Positions 8,781-16,870 of a stretch of 64,000 bases of DNA are shown here, piece after piece. Origin of the DNA: an uncultured Methylopila sp. (GTDB lineage Bacteria > Pseudomonadota > Alphaproteobacteria > Rhizobiales > Methylopilaceae); the NCBI GenBank assembly GCA_902168115.1, contig CABHPB010000148.1, positions 1 through 64,000 on the forward strand, written 5' to 3'. Position 1 is the stretch's first letter. Each line of letters starts with the position of its first letter. The notes beneath the pieces are model-generated. The model saw only the letters and a list, made by a program, of their open reading frames with translations. It was not told where the DNA came from and did no database searches. Both the position numbers and the translations under genes were made by a program.

Positions 8781-8847
8781 CGCGCTTGCGCGCAGTCGAC
8801 CCATCCGCTAAGACTGATTGCGGTTTGCAATCAGATCGGAGCGGGCG

Positions 8848-9507
8848 ATGTCCCTCGCGCTGTTTGGCCATCCGTTCTCGTCCTACACGCAGAAGGCGCT
8901 GATCGCGCTCTATGAGAACGAGATCCCGTTCGAATTCCGCATGCTGGGGCCGGACGAGCCGGAGAACGCCGCCGACTGGCTGAGGCGCTGGCCGATCGCC
9001 AAGTTTCCGGTGCTGGTCGACGGCGACCGCGACGTCGCCGAGGCGAGCGTCGTCATCGAATATCTGCACATCGCTCATCCCGGCCCGGTCCGCCTGCTGC
9101 CGGACGATCCGATGGCGGCGCTCGACGTGCGCTTCCTCGACCGTTTTTTCGATCTCCACGTCATGAACGTCCAGCAGCAGGCGGTCCTCGGGGCGCTCAC
9201 GGGCGACCCGAAAAAGCGCGAGGAGGGCATGGACTTCGCGCGGCGGAAGCTGGAGATCGCCTACGCCTGGCTGGAGACGCGCGTCTCGGGCGAGGCCTGG
9301 GCCGCCGGCGGCGAGTTCAGCCTCGCCGACTGCGCCGCCGCGCCCTCGCTGTTCTATGCCGACTGGACGCACCCGATTTCGGACGCCTATCCGCGGCTGC
9401 GCGCCTATCGCGCCCGGCTGCTCGCCCGCCCGTCTTTCGCCCGCGCCGTCGACGAGGCGCGGCCCTACCGCCCGCTGTTCCCGCTCGGCGCGCCCGACCG
9501 GGACTGA
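8848..9507 (+). CDS. Glutathione S-transferase family protein
   Basis: A 219-residue cytosolic protein with the two-domain GST layout. The N-terminal thioredoxin-like half has LFGHPFSSYTQKALIAL, KFPVLVDGD with the cis-proline, and EASVVIEYL, the usual E-S/A pair that binds the gamma-glutamyl group. The all-helical C-terminal half has FSLADCAAAPSLFYADW, matching the conserved N-capping box (S/T-x-x-D). A Ser rather than Cys or Tyr sits at the expected catalytic turn. The ATG at 8848 follows GGAGCGGGCG; an upstream in-frame ATG at 8818 lacks this. Substrate unknown. Confidence 0.85.
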   Translation: MSLALFGHPFSSYTQKALIALYENEIPFEFRMLGPDEPENAADWLRRWPIAKFPVLVDGDRDVAEASVVIEYLHIAHPGPVRLLPDDPMAALDVRFLDRFFDLHVMNVQQQAVLGALTGDPKKREEGMDFARRKLEIAYAWLETRVSGEAWAAGGEFSLADCAAAPSLFYADWTHPISDAYPRLRAYRARLLARPSFARAVDEARPYRPLFPLGAPDRD

Positions 9508-9551
9508 GCTTCGCCGAAATCCGGAAGAGAGACGACAGGGCTGATGCGCTG

Positions 9552-9568
9552 GTACCAAAATTTGGTAC
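9552..9568. promoter_or_regulatory. Perfect 17-bp operator-like palindrome upstream of parD
   Basis: The sequence GTACCAAAATTTGGTAC is a perfect inverted repeat of 8 bp around a single central base, ending 25 bases before the parD ATG. The outer TGGTACC half is itself palindromic. Ribbon-helix-helix antitoxins such as ParD bind short inverted repeats over their own promoters, so this is the likely autoregulatory site. Confidence 0.7.
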
Positions 9569-9593
9569 ACTGCGTCGTCAGGAGCCGGGCAGC

Positions 9594-9839
9594 ATGGGTC
9601 GCAACACTTCAGTCTCCCTCGGCGATCATTTCGCAGATTTCGTCGACGCGCAGGTCGATACGGGGCGCTACAGCTCCGCGAGCGAGGTGGTGCGCGCCGC
9701 GCTTCGCCTGCTCGAGGAGCACGAGGCGAAAGTCCGGGCCCTGCAGGAGGCGCTCATCGCGGGCGAAAGGTCCGGCGCGCCGGCCCCGTTTGACAGCGAA
9801 GCCTTCCTGCAGCGCATGAAGGCTGAGCATGGGGGGTGA
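9594..9839 (+). CDS. parD: ParD-family ribbon-helix-helix antitoxin, without adjacent toxin
   Basis: An 81-residue protein. The N-terminal ribbon-helix-helix NTSVSLGDHFADFVDAQV, then TGRYSSASEVVRAALRLLEE, is the ParD signature; the C-terminal helix (FDSEAFLQRMKAEHGG) is the part that normally wraps the ParE toxin. A parE gene usually overlaps or follows within a few bases, but the next 260 bases hold no ParE-like reading frame before rpsA. It is therefore an orphan antitoxin, either a relic or a free regulator. The start has GGAGCC upstream (about 9581-9586). A palindromic operator lies directly upstream. Confidence 0.85.
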   Translation: MGRNTSVSLGDHFADFVDAQVDTGRYSSASEVVRAALRLLEEHEAKVRALQEALIAGERSGAPAPFDSEAFLQRMKAEHGG

Positions 9840-10102
9840 AGCCCCCCTCCCTTCCGATTGCGCCGCGTCCCCTCATCTGCTAACGACCGCGCGTCCGGAC
9901 AGGCTTTGCGCTTTTCCGGCCGGTCGGGCCATGCCCGCCGGCTGAGCGCGGGGGTTTTCCGGGCAGGGTCCCCTGGTCGCATCCAGCGTCCCGGCGCCGG
10001 CCCGCCTCCGTTAGCGAGGCGGCCACCGGACGCGGGCGCCAGCCGGGCCCTTTCGCAACACCAACGCCGGCGCCGTGGCCCCAGAGGGGCTTGGGAGATT
10101 TC

Positions 10103-11815
10103 ATGTCAGCAACTGCTACCGCCGCCGCTCCGTCGCGCGACGATTTCGCCGCGATGCTCGAGGAGTCCTTCGAGAATCACGACGTCGCCGAAGGCTCCGT
10201 CGTCCAGGGGACCGTGACGGCGATCGAAAAGGACATGGCCGTCATCGACGTCGGCCTGAAGACCGAAGGCCGCGTGGCCATCAAGGAGTTCGGCGTCGGC
10301 CGCGACGCCCCGCTCAAGGTCGGCGACGTCGTCGAGGTCTATCTGGAGCGCGTCGAGAACGCGCTCGGCGAGGCCGTGCTGTCGCGCGACAAGGCGCGCC
10401 GCGAGGAGAGCTGGGTCAAGCTCGAGGTCGCCTTCAACGACAACCAGAAGGTCGAAGGCATCATCTTCAACCAGGTCAAGGGCGGCTTCACCGTCGACCT
10501 GCAGGGCGCGACCGCCTTCCTGCCGCGTTCGCAGGTGGACATCCGCCCGGTGCGCGACGTCGGCCCGCTGATGGGCACCCCGCAGCCGTTCCAGATCCTC
10601 AAGATGGACCGTCGCCGCGGCAACATCGTCGTGTCGCGCCGCACCGTGCTCGAAGAGTCCCGCGCGGAAATGCGCCAGGAGCTCGTCCAGAACCTCGAAG
10701 AGGGTCAGGTCATCGAGGGCGTGGTCAAGAACATCACCGACTACGGCGCGTTCGTGGACCTCGGCGGCATCGACGGCTTGCTGCACGTCACCGACATCGC
10801 GTGGCGCCGCGTCAATCACCCGACCGAGCTGCTGCAGATCGGCCAGCAGGTGAAGGTCAAGATCATCAAGATCAACCACGAGACGCACCGCATCTCGCTC
10901 GGCATGAAGCAGCTGCTCGACGATCCGTGGCAGGGCATCGAGGCCAAGTACCCGGCGGGCGCCAAGTTCACCGGCCGCGTCACCAACATCACCGACTACG
11001 GCGCCTTCGTGGAGCTGGAGCCGGGGATCGAGGGCCTGATCCACGTCTCCGAGATGTCGTGGACCAAGAAGAACGTCCATCCGGGCAAGATCGTCGCCAC
11101 CTCGCAGGAGGTGGACGTGATGGTGCTCGAGGTCGATCCGGTGAAGCGCCGCATCTCGCTTGGCCTCAAGCAGGTCATGCAGAACCCCTGGGAGGCGTTC
11201 CTCGAACAGCACCCGGTCGGCTCCGAGGTCGAGGGCGAGGTCAAGAACAAGACCGAGTTCGGCCTGTTCCTGGGCCTCGACGGCGACGTCGACGGCATGG
11301 TCCATCTGTCGGATCTCGACTGGAACCGTCCGGGCGAGGTCATGATCGAGGAGTTCAAGAAGGGCGACATCGTCCGCGCTCAGGTCCTCGACGTCGACGT
11401 CGAGAAGGAGCGCATCTCCCTCGGCGTGAAGCAGCTCGGCGGCGACCCGTTCGTCGACACCACCGGCGAGATGCGCAAGGGCTCCGTCGTCACCTGCGAG
11501 GTCATCGAGGTGAAGGAGGGCGGCCTCGAGGTGAAGATCGCCGACACCGAGCTCACCGCCTTCATCCGCCGCGCCGATCTCGCCCGCGAGCGGGGCGACC
11601 AGCGTCCGGAGCGTTTCGCCGTCGGCGAGAAGTTCGACGCCCGCGTCACCCAGTTCGACAAGAAGGCGCACAAGATCGCCGTGTCGATCAAGGCGCTTGA
11701 GATCGCCGAAGAGAAGGAGGCCGTCGCGCAGTACGGCTCGTCCGACTCGGGCGCGTCTCTCGGCGACATCCTCGGCGCCGCGCTCAAGAAGCGCGACGAG
11801 AACTCGGACGACTGA
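10103..11815 (+). CDS. rpsA: 30S ribosomal protein S1
   Basis: A 570-residue RNA-binding protein that brings mRNA to the 30S subunit. Six S1 (OB-fold) repeats can be followed, starting near residues 33, 117, 204, 289, 376 and 463. They have recurring elements such as GxVxxITDYGAFVDL, GLLHVTDIAW, GLIHVSEMSW and RISLGxKQ. As usual the first two repeats, which anchor to the ribosome, are more divergent. The ATG at 10103 follows GGGAG; a TTG at 10091 is less likely. Two hairpins lie just beyond the stop. The 260 bases upstream show no gene. Confidence 0.97.
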   Translation: MSATATAAAPSRDDFAAMLEESFENHDVAEGSVVQGTVTAIEKDMAVIDVGLKTEGRVAIKEFGVGRDAPLKVGDVVEVYLERVENALGEAVLSRDKARREESWVKLEVAFNDNQKVEGIIFNQVKGGFTVDLQGATAFLPRSQVDIRPVRDVGPLMGTPQPFQILKMDRRRGNIVVSRRTVLEESRAEMRQELVQNLEEGQVIEGVVKNITDYGAFVDLGGIDGLLHVTDIAWRRVNHPTELLQIGQQVKVKIIKINHETHRISLGMKQLLDDPWQGIEAKYPAGAKFTGRVTNITDYGAFVELEPGIEGLIHVSEMSWTKKNVHPGKIVATSQEVDVMVLEVDPVKRRISLGLKQVMQNPWEAFLEQHPVGSEVEGEVKNKTEFGLFLGLDGDVDGMVHLSDLDWNRPGEVMIEEFKKGDIVRAQVLDVDVEKERISLGVKQLGGDPFVDTTGEMRKGSVVTCEVIEVKEGGLEVKIADTELTAFIRRADLARERGDQRPERFAVGEKFDARVTQFDKKAHKIAVSIKALEIAEEKEAVAQYGSSDSGASLGDILGAALKKRDENSDD

Positions 11816-11823
11816 GGCTGGGC

Positions 11824-11856
11824 GTTTCCGCCTGCAGCGACGCTGCCGGCGGAAAC
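11824..11856. terminator. Hairpin downstream of rpsA
   Basis: GTTTCCGCC (11824-11832) pairs perfectly with GGCGGAAAC (11848-11856), and the inner GCAG/CTGC extends the stem. No T-run follows, so it may be a Rho-assisted terminator or an mRNA 3'-end stabiliser. Confidence 0.5.
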
Positions 11857-11870
11857 ACCTGACGAAAATG

Positions 11871-11902
11871 CAGACTTCCGCGCTTCCGAGCGCGGGGGTC
11901 TG
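11871..11902. terminator. Second hairpin between rpsA and the convergent LRR gene
   Basis: CAGAC-tt-CCGCGC pairs with GCGCGG-gg-GTCTG around the loop TTCCGA, followed by TCGTTT on the plus strand. It lies between the convergent rpsA and LRR genes and could end transcripts from either side. Confidence 0.5.
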
Positions 11903-11947
11903 TCGTTTGCACGGCTGGCGCACAGGCTTCGAAGGTGCCGGAATTAG

Positions 11948-14188
11948 TTAGGATGCCCCGCCCCACAAACGAACCTTGACGATCGCGCTCCGCTCCGGAA
12001 GCGATGCGGCCAATGCCGCGCGCCGTTCTTCCGACTCAACCCAGACACTCTCCAATTGCACCAAGCTCGCGAGTGGTGCGAGGCTTACGACCTCCGTGCC
12101 CACGAGCCAGAGCGTCCGGAGGTTTTCGAGGCTAGTGATCGGCGCGAGGTCACTGATCTGCGTATGGTCAAGCGAGAGTGTCTCGAGTTTTTCGAGGCTT
12201 TTAATCGGCGCGAGGTCACTGATCCGCGTGCTGTCGAACCAGAGCGTTCGGAGACTTTTGAGCTCCCCAATCGATGAGAGATCGTCGATCTGCGTGTAAT
12301 TGAGATAGAGAGCATCTAGGTTTTCGAGTCTCGCGAGCGGCGTGAGGTCGGTTATCTGCGTTTGCGAGAGATAAAGCGACTGTAGGTTTATAAGATTTCC
12401 GATCGGTGAGAGGTCTTTGGCGCGAGTGTTGCTTAGCCTGAGAGACTCAAGATCAACAAGATGTTCGATGGGCCTAAGGTCGCTGACCTGCGTATCCTCA
12501 AAATATAGTAGGACTAAATTCTTTAGCCCCGAAATAGGCGCAAGATCGTTGATGTGCGTGTTGTTAAGCCGAAGTGATTGAAGGTTAACAAGGCGCGCGA
12601 GCGGCGTCAGGTCGCTAACCTGTGTATGGTCGAGGTGGATTGAATTTAGATGCTCGAGATCTGCAATAGGCGCGAGGTCGCTGATCGGCGTACTGCTAAG
12701 TCTGAGCAATTGAAGGGCGCTAAGGTTGCGAATCGGCGCGAGGTCGCTGACCTGCGTGTCTTCCAGCATTAGCGACTCTAGATTCTCTAAGTTTGCAATC
12801 GGTGCTAGGTCGCTGACCTGAGTGCTATTGAAAGTAAGCGTTCGAAGGTTTTCGAGGCTTTTGATCGGTCCAAGGTCACTGACTTGCGTGTTGTCAATCC
12901 AGAGCGTCCGGAGGTTTTCGAGGCTTCTAATAGGCGCAAGGTCGCTGACTTGCGTGTTGTCTAGCCACAGCGTTCGGAGATTTTTGAGACTTCCAATCGG
13001 CGCGAGATCGTTAACATTAACTCCGTTAAGCGAGAGCGTCTCAAGTTTTTCGAGGCCTGCAATCGGTGCGAGTTCCTTGAACTGGGCACCATCTGCTGAG
13101 AGCGATTGGAGATTCCTGAGACGCGCAACTGGCGCGAGGTCACTGAGGTTTCTATCAGTAAAATTCAACTCAATGATCCACGGTCGCCAAGACGCTGGAG
13201 GTTCTCGGCCCGCCAATATCAGCCGATGCGCCTCATCCAGGTCGAAATCTGCGGGCGGATCCTGGGGTGACGATGCCGATGGAAAGGTCTTCTCGAACTC
13301 CTGGCTGGCGATGTCGGCTAATTTTCGTGCGAGGTCGAACATCGCGCCTACGCCTGTTCTCTGGAAATCATCCCAGGCGGTCCAGCAACGCTCCGCGATG
13401 TCGATACCGCGCCGCAGTCCGCGGAGCGACTTCGAAATCAGCGCGGGTGCTTTTTCGATGGCGACGGCGAAGCGTCGGCGCCAGACTTGGTTCCTGTCAG
13501 CCAGGCCGAATTCGGCCTTAGCAATTTCCGCCGTAGTCTCGACGTCACGGAACTGCCGCGCGGCGTCGTCAGCCGGTTTTGAATCCGGCCTTGCGAGATC
13601 GCGCACCGTCTCCCGGTTGGCGGCGGCTGATCGTTCGAGTTCTGCGGCAGCTTCATGTGCCGTGTCGACGAACGGAGCATCCGGAGCCGGTCCCATGATG
13701 GGCGGCAGTAACTCCTCGTCAAATTCTTCGTCCGCGGTCGCGGCCAGTTGATGCCGAGCCGTGCCGATCGCGAGGTAAAGGCGGCCGACGCGCTCGTCGA
13801 TAAAGCCGTCGCGCGCGAAAGGTGCGAGCTCATCGCCAGTAGCTCGCGCCATATAGACGCGTCGGATCTCCCCGAGCCTCTCGTGTGCGTAGCGCAGCGG
13901 ATCGCGCGCACCCTCGGCAGTGCCTTCCGGCAAAGCTGTCAGTGCCCTTGCTATTTCCTCCACCTGAGGCTTTGGAAATCCTTCTGGCATTTGGTTTACG
14001 GCGCGAAGCGCGTCGACCAGCCCCCGCGCGGCCTCAGCTACCTCTTCAAGTTCGGCAAGAAGCTCGGGTGGAGGTTTGGAATAGGGTAATGGCAAGGGCG
14101 GGGCTCCGTTCTGCATATCATCAGCTGCGGATGCACGAGCTTGCAACCCAGCTGGCAGTGGAGACGCGCCGCTTTCCACGAGACTCAT
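11948..14188 (-). CDS. Leucine-rich-repeat protein with unknown N-terminal domain
   Basis: A 746-residue protein. Residues 342-715 are seventeen uninterrupted 22-residue leucine-rich repeats of the pattern L-x-x-T-Q-V-S-D-L-A-P-I-x-x-L-x-x-L-x-x-L, the internalin/SDS22-like class, and a 31-residue cap follows. The first 340 residues are helical and Pro/Ala-rich with no recognised domain: no Walker motif, no secretion signal, no clear transmembrane segment and no surface anchor, so the protein is probably cytoplasmic and binds a partner through the LRR face. Base composition is visibly AT-richer than all neighbours, with AGA, TTA and ATA codons, suggesting recent transfer. It lies opposite to rpsA and sppA. 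No clear ribosome site precedes the ATG. Confidence 0.75.
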   Translation of the reverse strand: MSLVESGASPLPAGLQARASAADDMQNGAPPLPLPYSKPPPELLAELEEVAEAARGLVDALRAVNQMPEGFPKPQVEEIARALTALPEGTAEGARDPLRYAHERLGEIRRVYMARATGDELAPFARDGFIDERVGRLYLAIGTARHQLAATADEEFDEELLPPIMGPAPDAPFVDTAHEAAAELERSAAANRETVRDLARPDSKPADDAARQFRDVETTAEIAKAEFGLADRNQVWRRRFAVAIEKAPALISKSLRGLRRGIDIAERCWTAWDDFQRTGVGAMFDLARKLADIASQEFEKTFPSASSPQDPPADFDLDEAHRLILAGREPPASWRPWIIELNFTDRNLSDLAPVARLRNLQSLSADGAQFKELAPIAGLEKLETLSLNGVNVNDLAPIGSLKNLRTLWLDNTQVSDLAPIRSLENLRTLWIDNTQVSDLGPIKSLENLRTLTFNSTQVSDLAPIANLENLESLMLEDTQVSDLAPIRNLSALQLLRLSSTPISDLAPIADLEHLNSIHLDHTQVSDLTPLARLVNLQSLRLNNTHINDLAPISGLKNLVLLYFEDTQVSDLRPIEHLVDLESLRLSNTRAKDLSPIGNLINLQSLYLSQTQITDLTPLARLENLDALYLNYTQIDDLSSIGELKSLRTLWFDSTRISDLAPIKSLEKLETLSLDHTQISDLAPITSLENLRTLWLVGTEVVSLAPLASLVQLESVWVESEERRAALAASLPERSAIVKVRLWGGAS
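12044..13165 (-). repeat. Seventeen tandem 66-bp units encoding LRRs
   Basis: The coding region of the LRR domain is an exact 66-bp-phase tandem array (17 x 66 = 1122 bp). Plus-strand hallmarks recur each unit, such as GGCGCGAGGTCGCTGA and GAGGTTTTCGAGGCTT. Units differ at many positions, so the array is old enough to have diverged, but with length strictly kept. Confidence 0.85.
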
Positions 14189-14237
14189 GTTTCAAACCAG
14201 CGGCACCGCACGGCGCACTTCTCATCGCACGCTTAAG

Positions 14238-14269
14238 AAGGCCCGCGCGGGGAGTTCCGCGCGGGCCTT
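14238..14269. terminator. Strong 13-bp hairpin upstream of sppA
   Basis: AAGGCCCGCGCGG (14238-14250) pairs perfectly with CCGCGCGGGCCTT (14257-14269) around GGAGTT. The A-rich 5' arm and T-ending 3' arm are typical of intrinsic terminators, though only two T follow on the plus strand. No plus-strand gene ends nearby: the LRR gene is on the other strand and starts just before it. It may be the original rpsA terminator, separated by insertion of the LRR gene. Confidence 0.6.
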
Positions 14270-14356
14270 CGTCGTGCTACGCCGATGGTTCGACTGTCTT
14301 TTTGGTTCGGCAGCCGCTCTGATGCGAGCGGCCCGCGCCCCAAGAGATACGAACCG

Positions 14357-15310
14357 ATGCCCCTCGACGCCGACGCGATTCTCGACCGCCGCTCGCTGCG
14401 CCGCCGCCTCGCCTTCTGGCGCATCGGCGCGCTCGTCCTCGTCGCCGCGGTCATCGTCGTCGCGGCGCTCGGCCTCAGCGGCCGCGGCGCGCCGGGCAAG
14501 CATGGCCCGCATATCGCCAAGGTCGCCGTCTCGGGCGTCATCTTCGACGACGAGAAGCGAACCAAGCTGCTCAAGGACCTCGCCAAGAGTGACGCCAAGG
14601 GCGTGATGCTCGTGGTCGACAGCCCCGGCGGCGGGGTGACGGCTTCGGAAGACCTGTACGAGGCGATCCGCGCGGTCGCGAAGGACCGCCCGGTCGTCGC
14701 CGTCGTCGGCACCGTCGCTGCCTCCGGCGGCTACATCGCGGCGATCGCCGCCGATCACATCGTCGCGCGCAAGACCTCGATCACCGGCTCGATCGGCGTG
14801 CTCGCGCAGTTCCCGAATTTCACCGGCCTGTTGAAGACCGTCGGCGTCGAGGTCGAGAGCATCAAGTCCTCGCCGCTGAAGGCGGCGCCGAACGGCGTCG
14901 AGCCGACGACGCCCGAGGCGCGCAAGGCGCTCGAGGCGCTGATCCTCGACAGCTACGACTGGTTCAAGGGGGTGGTGCGCGACCGCCGCAAGCTCGACGG
15001 GGCGGCGCTCGCGGGCGTGTCGGACGGGCGTATCTTCACCGGCCGGCAGGCGCTCGATCTCAAGCTGATCGACGAGATCGGCGGCGAGAAGGAAGCGCTG
15101 GCCTGGCTCGGCGCGAAGGGCGTCGACACCAAGCTTCCCGTGAAGGACTGGAAGCCGCGCAAGGGCTGGTTCGGAGAGGCGGACGCAGCGTCCGTCGCCG
15201 CCTTCGGCGCGGACGCGGTGGGCCTGCACGGCGTCGCCGACGGTCTTCGCCGAACGGGTAATACGCTTGTCCTTGACGGTGTTTTGGCGCTCTGGCACCC
15301 TTCTCTGTAA
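14357..15310 (+). CDS. sppA: Signal peptide peptidase SppA, short form
   Basis: A 317-residue inner-membrane serine protease with one N-terminal transmembrane helix (IGALVLVAAVIVVAALGL). It degrades cleaved signal peptides. The catalytic serine is in GTVAASGGYIAA and the general-base lysine in ESIKSSPLKAAPNG; the oxyanion-loop segment VVDSPGGGVTASEDLYEAI is also present. This is the about 320-residue form common outside enterobacteria, a single protease domain that assembles into octamers. The ATG at 14357 gives the usual start MPLDADAILDRRSLRRRL; the frame is open upstream to 14285. It precedes ihfB by 63 bases. Confidence 0.92.
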   Translation: MPLDADAILDRRSLRRRLAFWRIGALVLVAAVIVVAALGLSGRGAPGKHGPHIAKVAVSGVIFDDEKRTKLLKDLAKSDAKGVMLVVDSPGGGVTASEDLYEAIRAVAKDRPVVAVVGTVAASGGYIAAIAADHIVARKTSITGSIGVLAQFPNFTGLLKTVGVEVESIKSSPLKAAPNGVEPTTPEARKALEALILDSYDWFKGVVRDRRKLDGAALAGVSDGRIFTGRQALDLKLIDEIGGEKEALAWLGAKGVDTKLPVKDWKPRKGWFGEADAASVAAFGADAVGLHGVADGLRRTGNTLVLDGVLALWHPSL

Positions 15311-15373
15311 AATAATCGGTCAGGAATACTTGTAGTCTACGGGGCGTATTCTTCGATCGAAGGGGAGCGATCA

Positions 15374-15673
15374 ATGATCAAATCAGAACTCGTCACGAAG
15401 ATCGCCACGATGAATCCGCACCTTTATCAGCGGGACGTCGAAAACATCGTCAACGCGATCCTCGACGAGATCATCGACGCCATGGCGCGGGGCGACCGGG
15501 TCGAGCTGCGCGGCTTCGGCGCCTTCTCGGTCAAGGCGCGCCCGGCCCGCGTCGGGCGGAACCCGCGCACCGGCGAGCACGTTTCGGTCGACGGCAAGGT
15601 CGTGCCGTTCTTCAAGACGGGCAAGGAGATGCGCGTGCGTCTCAACAAGGACGAGGAGGGCGCCTCGGCATGA
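15374..15673 (+). CDS. ihfB: Integration host factor beta subunit
   Basis: A 99-residue nucleoid protein that bends DNA as a heterodimer with IhfA. The HU/IHF signature [22 protein letters not shown] is clear (beta-arm with the intercalating proline), as is the dimerising N-terminal part [11 protein letters not shown]. The start MIKSELV and position after sppA identify the beta subunit. An AGGGGAGCG ribosome site precedes the ATG. The stop overlaps the next gene by 4 nt (ATGA). Confidence 0.94.
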   Translation: MIKSELVTKIATMNPHLYQRDVENIVNAILDEIIDAMARGDRVELRGFGAFSVKARPARVGRNPRTGEHVSVDGKVVPFFKTGKEMRVRLNKDEEGASA

Positions 15674-16035
15674 GGTTCCGCAAGTTCCTGGCCGCGCTTG
15701 TCGGGCTGCCGCTGGCGCTCGCCTTCGTGCTGTTCGCGGTGGCGAACCGCCAGTCCGTGACGCTCGGCTTCGACCCGTTCTCGCCCGAGGCGCCGGCGCT
15801 GTCGCTGTCGCTTCCGCTGTTCGCGGTCGTCCTGATCTCGCTGATGATCGGCGTCGCCGTGGGCGGCTGCGCGGCGTGGCTGAGGCAGGGCAAGCATCGC
15901 AAGGTGGCCAAGCGCCGCCGCCAGGAGATCGACCGCCTCGAGACCGAGATCGAGACCGCCCGCCGCGAAGCCGCCGCCGCACGGCGCAGCAGCGCCGCGG
16001 CGCTCCCCGCGCCGACGTCGCAGAGGGCGGCGTAG
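15670..16035 (+). CDS. lapA: LapA-like membrane protein (DUF1049)
   Basis: A 121-residue protein with two transmembrane helices ([21 protein letters not shown] and [24 protein letters not shown]) around a short periplasmic loop with the conserved [13 protein letters not shown] cytoplasmic helical tail rich in Arg, Lys and Glu follows ([17 protein letters not shown]). In enterobacteria LapA works with LapB in control of lipopolysaccharide synthesis; a LapB is not in this window, so the role here is inferred. It overlaps ihfB as ATGA, an arrangement conserved in alphaproteobacteria. Confidence 0.8.
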   Translation: MRFRKFLAALVGLPLALAFVLFAVANRQSVTLGFDPFSPEAPALSLSLPLFAVVLISLMIGVAVGGCAAWLRQGKHRKVAKRRRQEIDRLETEIETARREAAAARRSSAAALPAPTSQRAA

Positions 16036-16059
16036 GGGGCGGCGTAGGGGGCGTGGGCA

Positions 16060-16085
16060 TTGTCCCGGCTCAAGGCCGGGACAAG
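16060..16085. repeat. Palindromic repeat, family A (GTCCCGG type)
   Basis: TTGTCCCGGCTCAAGGCCGG continuing to GGACAAG forms a compact hairpin (GTCCCGGC / GCCGGGAC). Near-identical copies lie at 18646-18670 and 18740-18766, and a relative at 18556-18588. This looks like a dispersed REP-type element. Confidence 0.75.
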
Positions 16086-16134
16086 AAACGAGCGTCGGCT
16101 TCCATCTGCCCGAACGTCGAGAAATCGAGGCGCG

Positions 16135-16260
16135 ATCCCTCCCCTTGCAAAGGGGAGGGCAGGGTGGGGATTGAGCTGAAAAAGGGTGCTGCGCTTCGGC
16201 GTGGAGCTCGGTTCTGACGCCATCCCCACCCTTACCCTCCCCTTGGCAAGTGGAGGGAGG
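16135..16260. repeat. Inverted pair of palindromic repeats, family B (CCCTCCCC type)
   Basis: The first copy (16135-16170) reads ATCCCTCCCCTTGCAAAGGG onward to GTGGGGAT. The second (16222-16260) is the same element in opposite orientation, beginning ATCCCCACCCTTACCCTCCC. Together they form a BIME-like unit. Further copies lie at 34219-34254 and, diverged, at 34335-34359. Confidence 0.75.
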
Positions 16261-16283
16261 CGGCCGACGGATCGAGCTCCGCT

Positions 16284-16862
16284 CTAGCGGTTTGGCGGCC
16301 AGCTCCGAAGTTCGGCGATGCGTTCAAGGACGTCGCGGCGCCGTTCGGCCGGAAGGGGACGAAGCATCTGCGACATGTACCGCGCGTCGTCGTCGAACAG
16401 CACAAGCGCATGTCGTTCGAGACGCGGATGCAGCAGGACGAGGTAGGTCCGGCCGATCGTCACGTTGAGCTTCCCGCCATATCGCACGACGAGATCGACG
16501 TCTCTGCCGAACTCGCGAAAATGAAACGTCAGCTCGTTGCGACGGATCCCGTTGTGGTCCGGCCAGTCGAGGCGGACCTTCTTGAGCTCGCCGCCGACCG
16601 CGCGCCCAAAGTGGATGGGCATCAGATAATCGAGCAGCGGCACGCCGAAGGCGACGGCCGGCAGGATCGCGAGCCCGACGATCAGGCCGGCGAAGTACCG
16701 GCTGTCGCCGGTGTGAAGCGCCCAGAAGATGATGAAGCAGCAGACGCCTACCAGCAGGAGCGCCCGGGGCCAGGCGATGCGGAGCAGTTCGGCGACCAGA
16801 TCGAATCGCCCGCGCCTGATCAGGAACATCAGGTCGCGATACGCGTAATCGAAGTAGTCCAT
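16284..16862 (-). CDS. Unknown two-helix membrane protein downstream of cysW
   Basis: A 192-residue protein of no recognised family. Two adjacent hydrophobic segments lie near residues 32-80 (LLLVGVCCFIIFWAL and YFAGLIVGLAILPAVAFGVPLL). A soluble C-terminal half follows with LTFHFREFGRDVDLVVRYGG and RTYLVLLHPRLERHALVLFD, suggestive of a small beta-rich domain. The ATG at 16862 lies 9 bases after the cysW stop with GGCGAGC before it, so it is the last gene of the sulfate transporter cluster, where the ATPase gene cysA would be expected. It has no P-loop and cannot replace CysA. Role unknown. Confidence 0.6.
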   Translation of the reverse strand: MDYFDYAYRDLMFLIRRGRFDLVAELLRIAWPRALLLVGVCCFIIFWALHTGDSRYFAGLIVGLAILPAVAFGVPLLDYLMPIHFGRAVGGELKKVRLDWPDHNGIRRNELTFHFREFGRDVDLVVRYGGKLNVTIGRTYLVLLHPRLERHALVLFDDDARYMSQMLRPLPAERRRDVLERIAELRSWPPNR

Positions 16863-16870
16863 GCTCGCCG

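Noticed and set aside
9840-10102. Search for a ParE toxin after parD
   Set aside because: No frame with ParE-like features; the stretch is non-coding leader of rpsA.
12044-13165. CRISPR-like regular spacing in the LRR region
   Set aside because: The 66-bp period is coding tandem repeat without unique spacers or conserved direct repeats; no cas genes in the window.
12822-13751. A 309-codon plus-strand frame with repeating VRRFSRLLIGARSL units
   Set aside because: The repeats are simply the antisense of the LRR array; the LRR frame has the recognisable consensus.
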